NCBI GenBank assembly: GCA_003279945.1
Contig: QCGK01000004.1
Coordinates: 1 to 64,000 of the forward strand
Length of the DNA stretch: 64,000 nucleotides
Source: Prochlorococcus sp. AG-388-A01
GTDB taxonomy: Bacteria; Cyanobacteriota; Cyanobacteriia; PCC-6307; Cyanobiaceae
Direction of reading: 5' to 3'
In this document: one piece after another, positions 9,904 to 17,689 of the stretch
How positions within the stretch are numbered: the stretch's first letter is position 1
How the letters are laid out: each line of letters opens with the position of its first letter
The notes under the pieces: model-generated
Seen by the model: only the letters and a program-made list of their open reading frames with translations
The model's database searches: none
What the model was told of the DNA's origin: nothing
Made by a program: the position numbers and the translations under genes

Positions 9904-10791
9904 TTAAATTGAGTTAAATAATTTCTTGAACGATTGTTCAATATCAGTTTCTCTCATAAAAGTTTCACCAATTAATACTCCCTTGATTCCAATAGATCTA
10001 AGCGATTCTAAATCTTCGGCACAATTAATTCCAGATTCACTTATGGGAATAATATTTTGTTTTAAAAATATATCTGCATATGTATACATCAATTCTATTG
10101 ATGTTTTTAAATCCGTTTTAAAAGTCTTTAAGTCCCTATTATTTATTCCAATCAAATTAAAAGATTTTAACTTTAGAATCCTTTCTAATTCATTAGAGTT
10201 ATGGACTTCAACAAGAACACTCATCTTTAAATTATCAGCTATTTTCTTTAAATAAATTAAATCGTCATCGCTTAAAATCGCAGCGATTAATAATATTGCA
10301 TCAGCACCAGATACCCTTGCTTTATAAATCTGATAAGCAGAAATAATAAAGTCTTTGCAGAGTAGAGGGAGATTAGTTGATTTCCTTACAGTTTCGAGTA
10401 TTTCATAACTACCTTGAAAAAACCTTTTATCGGTAAGTACTGAAATACATGATGCACCTAATCCTTCATAACAAATTGCTATGTCTTCAGGGTTAAAATC
10501 TTTTCTAATAACTCCTTTACTCGGACTAGCTTTTTTTATTTCAGCAATTACTCCTGGTTTTATTTTTGACTCCAAGATATTTTTATAAAAATCTTTGGGA
10601 GCGGGAAGGTTCTCAATCTTTTTGATGAGATCTTCTAAAGAGACTATTTTTTTAAAATTCTTAATTTCAATGTCCTTGTTCCATACAATTTCTTCCAGAA
10701 TATTTTTTGCTTGTGCTTCTCTATGAGGTACAGCATATTCTAAGTTTTCTACCCTTACTGTTGGATTTGGTGGCCTGCGTCTTATCTCCAT
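9904..10791 (-). CDS. trpC: Indole-3-glycerol phosphate synthase
   Basis: TrpC closes the indole ring in tryptophan synthesis, converting carboxyphenylaminodeoxyribulose 5-phosphate to indole-3-glycerol phosphate. The 295-residue single-domain TIM barrel shows '[16 protein letters not shown]' (catalytic Lys), '[19 protein letters not shown]', '[11 protein letters not shown]', '[15 protein letters not shown]' and the phosphate-binding 'SESGI...[10 protein letters not shown]'. The N-terminal '[19 protein letters not shown]' is a cyanobacterial-type extension. It lies 12 bp downstream of lpdA on the same strand, so co-transcription is likely. No fusion to TrpF is present. Confidence 0.95.
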   Translation of the reverse strand: MEIRRRPPNPTVRVENLEYAVPHREAQAKNILEEIVWNKDIEIKNFKKIVSLEDLIKKIENLPAPKDFYKNILESKIKPGVIAEIKKASPSKGVIRKDFNPEDIAICYEGLGASCISVLTDKRFFQGSYEILETVRKSTNLPLLCKDFIISAYQIYKARVSGADAILLIAAILSDDDLIYLKKIADNLKMSVLVEVHNSNELERILKLKSFNLIGINNRDLKTFKTDLKTSIELMYTYADIFLKQNIIPISESGINCAEDLESLRSIGIKGVLIGETFMRETDIEQSFKKLFNSI

Positions 10792-10803
10792 TAATTTTAG
10801 ATA

Positions 10804-12243
10804 TTATTTTATTTGAGAAGCCGCTTGTTTATATGCGACTTCAACTACTTCACTAAGAGTGGGATGAGTATGAACTTCTTTAGATAATTCAATTACATCT
10901 TGGTTCCTTGAAATAGCGTTCGAAATTTCTTGAATTAAATCAGCTGCATGTAACCCAAAAATATGAGCACCTAATACTTTCCCATTATCTTTATTGAAAA
11001 TCAACTTTAGCAATCCATCACTCTCCAATTCAGCCAATGCTTTTGAATTAGCCTTAAAGAAACTTTTGACAACTCCCAAAGTAAAATTTTCTTTGGCAGA
11101 TATCTCTTTAGCTTCAGCTTCAGAGAGACCAACTGAACTTATCTCAGGGTGAGTAAAGGTTGCTGCGGGGATACTTTTATAGTTAATTTCGACATTACCA
11201 CCGCAAATATTATCAACAGCAATTGTACCCTGCGCTGCAGCTGTATGGGCAAGCATTAGTTTGCCTGTTACATCTCCAACAGCCCAAATGTTAGGTATTA
11301 TTTCATCACCATTCTTAACTCTCATTTGATCATCTACAGGAATGAACCCTTTTACTGTTTCGATACCAACCGAATCAAGATTTAAGTTATTACTATTAGG
11401 ACTTCTGCCAGTTGCAACAAGTACAGCATCAACTTCTAAAGTTTCTACAACTTCCTTAGATTTTGCATCTGTCAGTTCTATTTTTACAGGACATCCGGGT
11501 GTTATTTTTGTCGCAAAGACATTTGATTTTGTGTCTATATCTCTCGATTGAATAAGGTTTTTCTTAGCAATTTTAGTGATGTCTGGATCAAATGTTGGCA
11601 TAATATTTTCCAAAGCCTCGATCATTGTAACTTCACAACCAAGAGCTGTATAAACATCAGCAAATTCTAGTCCTATATATCCGCTTCCGATAATTGCTAT
11701 CCATCTTGGAAGCCACTCAAGTTTAACCGCATCGTCACTAGTAAATACAGTCCTATTATCCAAAGTTATTCCACGGGGCACAAAAGGAGAAGAACCAGTT
11801 GCTATAACAATATTCTTACATGTGAAAATTTTATAAATTCCGTTTTGATCTCTTACACCTACTTTTTGATTTCCTTCAATTCTGCCAACGCCCAAAATAA
11901 TTTCAACTCCACTCCTTTTAAGAGTTTTTGTTAAATTTTCTCTAACATTTAAAACTAAATTATTTGCATGATCTGCAATTTTTGATCTCTCGAACCTTAC
12001 TGGGGAAGCATGAATACCAAATTTAGCTAAATGTTCATAATCAGCGATTTCTCTAACTTTTCCACTTGCAGCCAAAAGAGCTTTAGATGGAACACAACCC
12101 TTGTTAACACAAGTACCTCCCATATCAGAAGATTCTACTATTGCGACTTTCAGTCCCTTACCAGCAGCATGTTTAGCGGCATCAAAACCTCCATATCCTG
12201 CTCCTATTACGATTAAATCAAAATCAAAACTTGAATCAGTCAC
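10804..12243 (-). CDS. lpdA: Dihydrolipoamide dehydrogenase (E3)
   Basis: This 479-residue flavoprotein reoxidises the lipoyl groups of pyruvate dehydrogenase and of the glycine cleavage system. The FAD-binding 'VIGAGYGGFDAAKHAA' is at the N-terminus, the redox-active disulfide is in 'GGTCVNKGCVPSKAL', and the NAD-binding fold has 'IIGSGYIGLEFADVY'. The C-terminal dimerisation domain carries the catalytic His-Glu pair in 'HTHPTLSEVVEVAY'. It overlaps the upstream SpoU methyltransferase gene by 8 nt and is followed by trpC after 12 bp, which suggests one transcript. Confidence 0.96.
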   Translation of the reverse strand: MTDSSFDFDLIVIGAGYGGFDAAKHAAGKGLKVAIVESSDMGGTCVNKGCVPSKALLAASGKVREIADYEHLAKFGIHASPVRFERSKIADHANNLVLNVRENLTKTLKRSGVEIILGVGRIEGNQKVGVRDQNGIYKIFTCKNIVIATGSSPFVPRGITLDNRTVFTSDDAVKLEWLPRWIAIIGSGYIGLEFADVYTALGCEVTMIEALENIMPTFDPDITKIAKKNLIQSRDIDTKSNVFATKITPGCPVKIELTDAKSKEVVETLEVDAVLVATGRSPNSNNLNLDSVGIETVKGFIPVDDQMRVKNGDEIIPNIWAVGDVTGKLMLAHTAAAQGTIAVDNICGGNVEINYKSIPAATFTHPEISSVGLSEAEAKEISAKENFTLGVVKSFFKANSKALAELESDGLLKLIFNKDNGKVLGAHIFGLHAADLIQEISNAISRNQDVIELSKEVHTHPTLSEVVEVAYKQAASQIK

Positions 12244-13075
12244 TTTTTATTAATTTATTAGAGGTATATGCGACTCTTTTTCGTTCTAGTAATAACGGAA
12301 CTGCAACACAAGCCACATTTAACGATTCTACAAGCTCACTATGCGGAATTGTAATTGTTTCATTAAAAGCTTCTTGAATTTTTTCATGAATACCTTGACC
12401 CTCATTACCCAAAATTAATGCGGTGCATCTAGACCAATCAACTTCCCAGTATGGTTTTGATGGTTTTTTTGAACTTTTATTATGGCTACTAGTAGAGAAT
12501 ATCTTAAATCCTACATTTGATAATTCAGACAAAGACTTGAGTAAAGAATTTAATATTTCTTCTTCATTTCCATCAAATCTTAAAAATGGTAGATGAAAAA
12601 CTGCACCAGAGGATGCCCTTAATACCTTTTGGCCTAATGGGTGCGCACCTCCAGCTAAAAAAATTGCATCAACACCAGCAGCTAAAGCAGTTCTAAAAAG
12701 ATTACCCATATTCCCAGGATCTTGAATCCTATCGAGAACAAGAATAAAATCATCTTTTCTATTAAATTGATAATTAGGTATTTCTGAAATCTCTACTAAT
12801 GCTGCTATCCCATCTGGATTAATTGTTGAAATCGAAGATGCCAAGATATCCTCTGAGACAATATTTATTAATGACTGATGAAATTTTTTGCTTAGATTTT
12901 GATTCTTTCTTAGCCATTTTTCGGTAACTAAAATCTTAGAGGGATTTTTCCCAGACTTCAGCAATTCTTTAATGAGATGTGTACCCTCTATGCAAAAAAA
13001 GTCTTGATCTTTTGGAGATAATCCTCTTTTTAATGATCTAAATCTTTTAACTAGATTATTGTTTTTACTAGTTAT
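12236..13075 (-). CDS. SpoU/TrmH-family RNA 2'-O-methyltransferase, start codon unclear
   Basis: SpoU (SPOUT-class) enzymes methylate a ribose 2'-OH in rRNA or tRNA. The C-terminal domain has 'LDRIQDPGNMGNLFRTALAAG', 'ALILGNEGQGI' and 'IPHSELVESLNVACVAVPLL', the three SpoU motifs including the trefoil-knot SAM site. Starting at the TTG at 12964 would give 242 residues and cut into the N-terminal substrate-binding domain. The frame is open back to a TAA at 13130-13132, and it encodes 'ITSKNNNLVKRFRSLKR' and 'FFCIEGTHLIKELL', which match the usual family N-terminus. No ATG, GTG or TTG lies in that stretch; I give the ATA at 13073-13075 as the most likely beginning. Target nucleotide unknown. 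Confidence 0.8.
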   Translation of the reverse strand: MTSKNNNLVKRFRSLKRGLSPKDQDFFCIEGTHLIKELLKSGKNPSKILVTEKWLRKNQNLSKKFHQSLINIVSEDILASSISTINPDGIAALVEISEIPNYQFNRKDDFILVLDRIQDPGNMGNLFRTALAAGVDAIFLAGGAHPLGQKVLRASSGAVFHLPFLRFDGNEEEILNSLLKSLSELSNVGFKIFSTSSHNKSSKKPSKPYWEVDWSRCTALILGNEGQGIHEKIQEAFNETITIPHSELVESLNVACVAVPLLLERKRVAYTSNKLIKSD

Positions 13076-13285
13076 TTTTAAAAAAGTATTTTCTATGAGT
13101 AATTTGAAAAATTCGTTATCAACTATATTTTAATTACATAAATATTTTGAACAATTATTTATTAAATTTTTATTTCCCAAGAAATCAAAAAATACATTTA
13201 TACTTTTAATTAATATTCATGACGTTACATAGGGTGGACTTACAAGTTTTCCTTTGTCATGATGAATCTAATAAATTAACCCTTA

Positions 13286-14656
13286 ATGATTTGCGTAAGC
13301 AAAAAGAAGTCATATCTTAAATCTCAAAATTTAAAGATTTTTGGCAAAGGTAACTTACATGGAAAAGTTGAAATAAGTGGTGCCAAGAATTCTGCCTTAG
13401 TTTTATTGGCCGCATCATTGCTAACTAATGAAAGGATAATTCTTGAGAATGTTCCTCGTCTTACCGATATAGAAAAAATGGGGAATATCCTAAAGAGTTT
13501 AGGTATAAAATTAATACAAAAAAACAATCGCTTAGAGATAGATCCAAAAAATATTTCTATTAAAGATCTTCCATACGAACTTGTTAATGGATTAAGAGCT
13601 AGTTTCTTTTGTATAGGTGCATTATTAAGTAAATATGGAGAGGCTAAAGTCCCCTTGCCTGGAGGATGCAATATTGGTTCAAGGCCCATAGATGAGCACA
13701 TAAATGGACTTCAAGCCTTGGGAGCGGAAATTCTTATTGAAGAAGGAATTGTCAAGGCAAGAATAAAGGACGAGACTAATAAACTGCATGGTACCAATAT
13801 CAAATTAAAGTGCCCAAGCGTAGGAGCTACTGAAACTTTAATAATGGCTGCATCATTAGCGGAGGGAAGAACTACGATTGAGAATGCTGCAAGAGAACCT
13901 GAAATTCAGGATTTATGCCAAATGCTAAATAAAATGGGGGCCAAAATTTACGACTCTGGCAAAGAAAAAATAATTATTGATGGTGTTAATAAGCTGTGTG
14001 GTTGTACTCATAAAGTAATTCCAGATCGAATAGAAGCTGGCACTTTTTTAATAGCTGCTGCTGCGACTTCCTCTTCGATAACAATTTCTCCTGTAATTCC
14101 TAATCATCTTGAAGCTGTCACGAATAAGCTTCAAGAGAGTGGAAGTAAAATTACGATTAAAGGTAATTCAATTACAATCAAGGGTAAAAAGATCAAAGGT
14201 GTAGATATTGAAACAGCTCCTTTCCCAGGATTTCCAACTGATTTGCAAGCACCATTTACAACTTTAATGGCAATCGCAAATGGTGAATCAAAGATAACTG
14301 AAACAATTTTCGAAAACAGAATGAACCATGTTCATTTTCTTAACAAAATGGGGGCAAATATAAAATTAAATAAAAATATAGCGTATATCAAAGGTGTTAA
14401 AAAATTTAAGGGTATGGATCTAATTGGATCTGATTTGAGGTCTTCAGCTGCATTAATAATTGCTGGGATTATAGCTGAAGGCACTAGTAGAATTTATGGT
14501 TTAGAGCATTTGGATAGAGGTTATGAATATTTTGAATCAAAATTAAAAATATTGGGTATAAAAATAACCAGAGAGTTCAACAAAAAAACTTTGACAAACA
14601 AAGAATTAAAAACAAGTTCAGACCCTGCAGATGTTCCTCGATTTAATGCTGCTTAA
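13286..14656 (+). CDS. murA: UDP-N-acetylglucosamine 1-carboxyvinyltransferase
   Basis: MurA transfers enolpyruvate from PEP to UDP-GlcNAc, the first committed step of peptidoglycan synthesis. The 456-residue protein has the two inside-out alpha/beta domains of the EPSP-synthase family. 'GAKNSALVLLAASLL' carries the conserved Lys-Asn, and 'PLPGGCNIGSRPIDEHI' holds the catalytic Cys (residue 128), the residue alkylated by fosfomycin in other bacteria. 'GSDLRSSAALIIAG' near the C-terminus is also typical. The start ATG at 13286 gives a short extension before 'IFGKGNLHGKVEISG'. A 33-codon ORF in another frame overlaps its start. Confidence 0.96.
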   Translation: MICVSKKKSYLKSQNLKIFGKGNLHGKVEISGAKNSALVLLAASLLTNERIILENVPRLTDIEKMGNILKSLGIKLIQKNNRLEIDPKNISIKDLPYELVNGLRASFFCIGALLSKYGEAKVPLPGGCNIGSRPIDEHINGLQALGAEILIEEGIVKARIKDETNKLHGTNIKLKCPSVGATETLIMAASLAEGRTTIENAAREPEIQDLCQMLNKMGAKIYDSGKEKIIIDGVNKLCGCTHKVIPDRIEAGTFLIAAAATSSSITISPVIPNHLEAVTNKLQESGSKITIKGNSITIKGKKIKGVDIETAPFPGFPTDLQAPFTTLMAIANGESKITETIFENRMNHVHFLNKMGANIKLNKNIAYIKGVKKFKGMDLIGSDLRSSAALIIAGIIAEGTSRIYGLEHLDRGYEYFESKLKILGIKITREFNKKTLTNKELKTSSDPADVPRFNAA

Positions 14657-14687
14657 ATTGCAAATAGAATGATAATTAGTAAATTAT

Positions 14688-14798
14688 TTAAACGTAAGCA
14701 ATATTGACGAGTGAAATACAACCTAAAAATATGAGGAATAACACCAAGAAGCGACTAGACCAAATTTTATTTAAACCACTAATTTTGAGATCATTCAT
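14688..14798 (-). CDS. Tiny single-span membrane protein, unknown (second of an overlapping pair)
   Basis: A 36-codon ORF beginning ATG at 14798 and ending TAA at 14688-14690. It reads 'MNDLKISGLNKIWSSRF' and then a very hydrophobic stretch 'LVLFLIFLGCISLVNIAYV'. This is the layout of a single-pass membrane peptide with a charged N-terminal side. Its start overlaps the stop of the ORF before it by 4 nt (ATGA), the classic sign of translational coupling. It is too short for routine gene callers. I do not recognise it as one of the known small photosystem, cytochrome b6f or NDH-1 subunits. Conservation in relatives would decide whether it is a gene. Confidence 0.5.
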   Translation of the reverse strand: MNDLKISGLNKIWSSRFLVLFLIFLGCISLVNIAYV

Positions 14799-14902
14799 GC
14801 CCATGTCCCACTATTAGATCCAAATGCTGTCAAAATAGTGACTACTATGAAAAGATATGGAACGAATTGTAAAGATAATTTTTTTGCTTTAATTTTAGTC
14901 AT
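14795..14902 (-). CDS. Tiny single-span membrane protein, unknown (first of an overlapping pair)
   Basis: A 35-codon ORF from ATG at 14902 to TGA at 14795-14797. It reads 'MTKIKAKKLSLQFVPYLF' and then 'IVVTILTAFGSNSGTWA', a basic N-terminus followed by one hydrophobic helix. Its stop overlaps the ATG of the next small ORF in an ATGA arrangement. The ORF sits in the otherwise empty 526-bp interval between murA and tRNA-Leu, opposite in strand to both. An A-rich stretch precedes the ATG, with no Shine-Dalgarno-like motif; TAATAT or TATATT upstream could serve as a -10 element. No family recognised. Confidence 0.5.
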   Translation of the reverse strand: MTKIKAKKLSLQFVPYLFIVVTILTAFGSNSGTWA

Positions 14903-15182
14903 TTAATTTTTTTTTTAAATATAACATAATATTACTGAGTATGAAGCTGAATTCTCGAAAATGGGTTTGTTATTTGAGTTTTGCTACATAATTGTATCAT
15001 ATATGCAAAATAATGTATTTTAATCTTATTTATTGTCAGCAAATTCTATAAATATAATTTTATGTTTTTAACGAAAAGATTAACTATTAACAATCGTTAT
15101 CTTGATCACTGTTCCTTGAGAAAACAATAGTCAATAAGTTGAATTTTGTTATAATAAAAAAGTTCATTTTTTCAAAAGCCTT
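14903..15182. other. AT-rich intergenic stretch upstream of tRNA-Leu
   Basis: About 280 bp with no ORF of interest on either strand. It should hold the minus-strand promoter of the tiny membrane ORF pair at its left end and the plus-strand promoter of tRNA-Leu at its right end. Apart from a possible -10 element close to the tRNA I see no hairpin, repeat or RNA motif that I can support. Confidence 0.4.
15150..15155 (+). promoter_or_regulatory. -10 element (TATAAT) of tRNA-Leu / argD
   Basis: A perfect TATAAT lies 28 bp before the mature tRNA 5' end, so transcription would begin near 15162 with a short 5' leader to be removed by RNase P. I see no good -35 box at the usual spacing, which is common in cyanobacterial promoters. 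Because argD starts 5 nt after the tRNA, this promoter probably drives both. Confidence 0.5.
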
Positions 15183-15264
15183 GGGAGCGTGGTGGAATTG
15201 GTAGACGCACCGCACTCAAAATGCGGCACCTTCGGGTATGTCGGTTCAAATCCGACCGCTCCCA
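15183..15264 (+). tRNA. tRNA-Leu (anticodon CAA)
   Basis: An 82-nt class II tRNA. The acceptor strands GGGAGCG and CGCTCCC pair perfectly, with discriminator A at 15264. The anticodon stem CCGCA/TGCGG closes a loop with anticodon CAA, reading UUG. A short variable arm (CACCTTCGGGTA region) and the T loop GGTTCAAATCC are visible. CCA is not encoded. The argD ATG begins only 5 nt downstream. Confidence 0.96.
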
Positions 15265-15269
15265 CTTTG

Positions 15270-16445
15270 ATGAATACCTATAATCGATTCGATATATCTT
15301 TCAAAAAAGGAAAAGGTTGTTGGCTATGGGACAACACGGGTAAAAAGTATCTTGATGCAGTTGCTGGTATCGCAACTTGTAGTCTTGGACATAGCGATAG
15401 AGTTTTAAGAAGGAGGCTATCAAGTCAACTAAAAAAGATTCAGCACATTTCCAATCTCTACAACATTGAAGAACAAGAACAATTAAGCAGAACTTTAACG
15501 AATATGAGTTGTGCCGAAAGCGTCTTCTTCTGCAACAGTGGTGCGGAAGCAAATGAATCAGCAATTAAATTAATTAAAAAATATGGTAATACAACAAATA
15601 AAGGTAAAGAATCAATTATTCTCGCAGCAGAATCTAGCTTTCATGGAAGGACGCTGGCAGCCTTGAGTGCTACTGGACAGCCCAAATATCAAAAAGGTTT
15701 CGAACCAATGATTCAAGGGTTCAAATTTTTTAAATTTAACAATTTTGATTCGGTAAAAAAAATATTTGAGGGGTGTGAAAATAATAATCAAAAAATTTCC
15801 GGTGTTTTAGTTGAACCAATACAAGGAGAAGGTGGCGTAATTCCTGGAAGTAAAATATTTTTTAAAAGCCTGAGAGATATATGTGATGAATATAATTCTC
15901 TTCTCATTTTAGATGAGGTCCAAAGTGGAGTAGGTCGAACTGGGAAAATGTGGGGTTATGAGAATTTAGGAATCGAACCTGATGGATTCACCCTTGCTAA
16001 AGGATTAGGAGGAGGTCATGCAATTGGAGCATTATTAGTAAAAGAAAAAGCCAACATTTTCTCTCCAGGAGATCATGCGAGCACTTTTGGGGGGAACCCT
16101 TTCGCCTGTAAAGCTGCCCTAACTGTATTAGAAGAAATAAATAGAAGAAATCTTATCAATAATGTTTATCTAAGAGGGGAACAATTAAGTACAGGATTTG
16201 AAGAATTGTCAAAAAAATTTCCTAATATCATTACCGGCAAAAGAGGTTTAGGTTTAATACAAGGTCTCGTGATCAATGATGATTATGCTGATGCAAAAAA
16301 AATTACATTAAAAGCTTTTGATAAAGGATTACTAGTAGTTCCTGCAGGAGGAAACGTTGTAAGGATTGTCCCACCACTAGTTATATCTCGAAGAGAAATT
16401 AATATTCTTTTGGATAAGCTAAATTCAGTTTTTGAAGAGTTATAA
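15270..16445 (+). CDS. argD: Acetylornithine aminotransferase
   Basis: ArgD is a PLP enzyme that transaminates N-acetylglutamate semialdehyde to N-acetylornithine in arginine synthesis. The 391-residue protein begins MNTYNRFDISFKKGKG at the ATG at 15270. The reading frame is open further upstream, but that part lies inside tRNA-Leu and is not protein. Visible motifs are 'CNSGAEANESAIKLI', 'SFHGRTLAALSATGQP', 'LILDEVQSGVGRTG' (Asp that pairs with the PLP pyridine N) and 'TLAKGLGGGHAIGALL' (Schiff-base Lys). With the tRNA ending at 15264, the processed argD message would have a 5-nt leader and no Shine-Dalgarno. Confidence 0.95.
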   Translation: MNTYNRFDISFKKGKGCWLWDNTGKKYLDAVAGIATCSLGHSDRVLRRRLSSQLKKIQHISNLYNIEEQEQLSRTLTNMSCAESVFFCNSGAEANESAIKLIKKYGNTTNKGKESIILAAESSFHGRTLAALSATGQPKYQKGFEPMIQGFKFFKFNNFDSVKKIFEGCENNNQKISGVLVEPIQGEGGVIPGSKIFFKSLRDICDEYNSLLILDEVQSGVGRTGKMWGYENLGIEPDGFTLAKGLGGGHAIGALLVKEKANIFSPGDHASTFGGNPFACKAALTVLEEINRRNLINNVYLRGEQLSTGFEELSKKFPNIITGKRGLGLIQGLVINDDYADAKKITLKAFDKGLLVVPAGGNVVRIVPPLVISRREINILLDKLNSVFEEL

Positions 16446-16456
16446 CAATTTAAATT

Positions 16457-17689
16457 TTGAAAAATGCAAATTTAAAAATTTTTGAATTGTCATCACCTAA
16501 ATATGAAAGGGATAATATCAAATTAGGTTTATCAAGAATTAAAAAAGCACTTCAAGAACTTGGTAATCCTTGCGAGAATATCCCTGCAATACAAATTATT
16601 GGAACCAATGGGAAAGGATCAATTGCGGCATATTTAGAAAGTATACTTTTTGAAGCTAAAAGGAATTTTGGTGTAACGACATCTCCCCATCTTTTGGACG
16701 TATGCGAGAGGATTAGAGTTAATAAAAAAAATATTAACAAAACTGATTTTGAAAAAATCTATAAATTAATAGAAAAAAATTTTTCAACATTTGAATTAAC
16801 TCCTTTTGAAAAAATAATTTGCTGTGCACTGAGTTTTTTTGACAATAAAAAAGTTGAATTGCTCATTCTTGAAGCTGGCTTAGGGGGAAGATTAGACGCG
16901 ACAACAGCCCATAAATCTAGACCAATAATTGCTATTGGGAATATTGGCTTAGACCATAAAGAATTTCTTGGAGATACGATTGAAAAAATTGCCGAAGAAA
17001 AATTAGCAGTTATTGAAAAAAACTCAATTGTCATCTCATGCAAACAAAATAGTCAAGTTGAAAATTTAATAACCAAAAAAGTTCAAGAGGTTGGAGCAGA
17101 AATTATCTGGAAAGATTCAATCACAAACAGCTATGAGCTTGGATTAAAAGGAATTTTTCAAAAGCAAAATGCTTCAGTAGCTGTTGGAGCAATTGAAACG
17201 CTTAATAATTTGGGATTTAATATAAAAGAAAAACACATATCTGAAGGTCTTAAAAAGACATCTTGGAAAGGAAGGTTAGAAATAATAAATTATTTGAACA
17301 AAGAAATTCTTGTAGATTGCGCGCATAATTATCCTGCTGCAAAAGCACTCTCTCATGAGCGAAGAAATTGGGAGAATGAAGATAAAGGAATTTATTGGAT
17401 TTTAGGTGTCCAAAGACAAAAAGATATTTACGCAATATTAAAAACACTTTTAAAGAAAAATGATCACTTATTACTTGTGCCAGTCCCAAACCAACCTAGT
17501 TGGCAATTAAACGATCTTTCTCATATTAAAGAAATTGACCTTCAAAAAACAATTGAATTTAAAACATTTGAACTTGCCATTGAGTATTTAATTTCCCTAG
17601 AAAAATGGCCACATAATCATCCTGTTCTAACAGGTTCTATTTTTTTAGTTGCTGAATTTATTAAATTTACAAATAAACAGAAATATTAA
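16457..17689 (+). CDS. folC: Folylpolyglutamate / dihydrofolate synthase
   Basis: FolC joins glutamate to dihydropteroate or adds glutamates to folates, using ATP. The 410-residue Mur-ligase-type protein has the P-loop 'IIGTNGKGSIAAYLESIL', then 'GVTTSPHLLDVCERIRVN', 'LEAGLGGRLDATTA' and 'IGLDHKEFLGDT'. The C-terminal domain carries 'VDCAHNYPAAKAL'. The start is the TTG at 16457, 11 nt after the argD stop; no ATG is suitably placed. Same strand and spacing suggest co-transcription with tRNA-Leu and argD. The 3' end overlaps the convergent FAD-oxidase gene by 4 nt. Confidence 0.93.
   Translation: MKNANLKIFELSSPKYERDNIKLGLSRIKKALQELGNPCENIPAIQIIGTNGKGSIAAYLESILFEAKRNFGVTTSPHLLDVCERIRVNKKNINKTDFEKIYKLIEKNFSTFELTPFEKIICCALSFFDNKKVELLILEAGLGGRLDATTAHKSRPIIAIGNIGLDHKEFLGDTIEKIAEEKLAVIEKNSIVISCKQNSQVENLITKKVQEVGAEIIWKDSITNSYELGLKGIFQKQNASVAVGAIETLNNLGFNIKEKHISEGLKKTSWKGRLEIINYLNKEILVDCAHNYPAAKALSHERRNWENEDKGIYWILGVQRQKDIYAILKTLLKKNDHLLLVPVPNQPSWQLNDLSHIKEIDLQKTIEFKTFELAIEYLISLEKWPHNHPVLTGSIFLVAEFIKFTNKQKY

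Noticed and set aside
15189-15269. ArgD extended upstream to 15189
   Set aside because: These codons lie inside a perfect tRNA-Leu. The protein family starts near the ATG at 15270.
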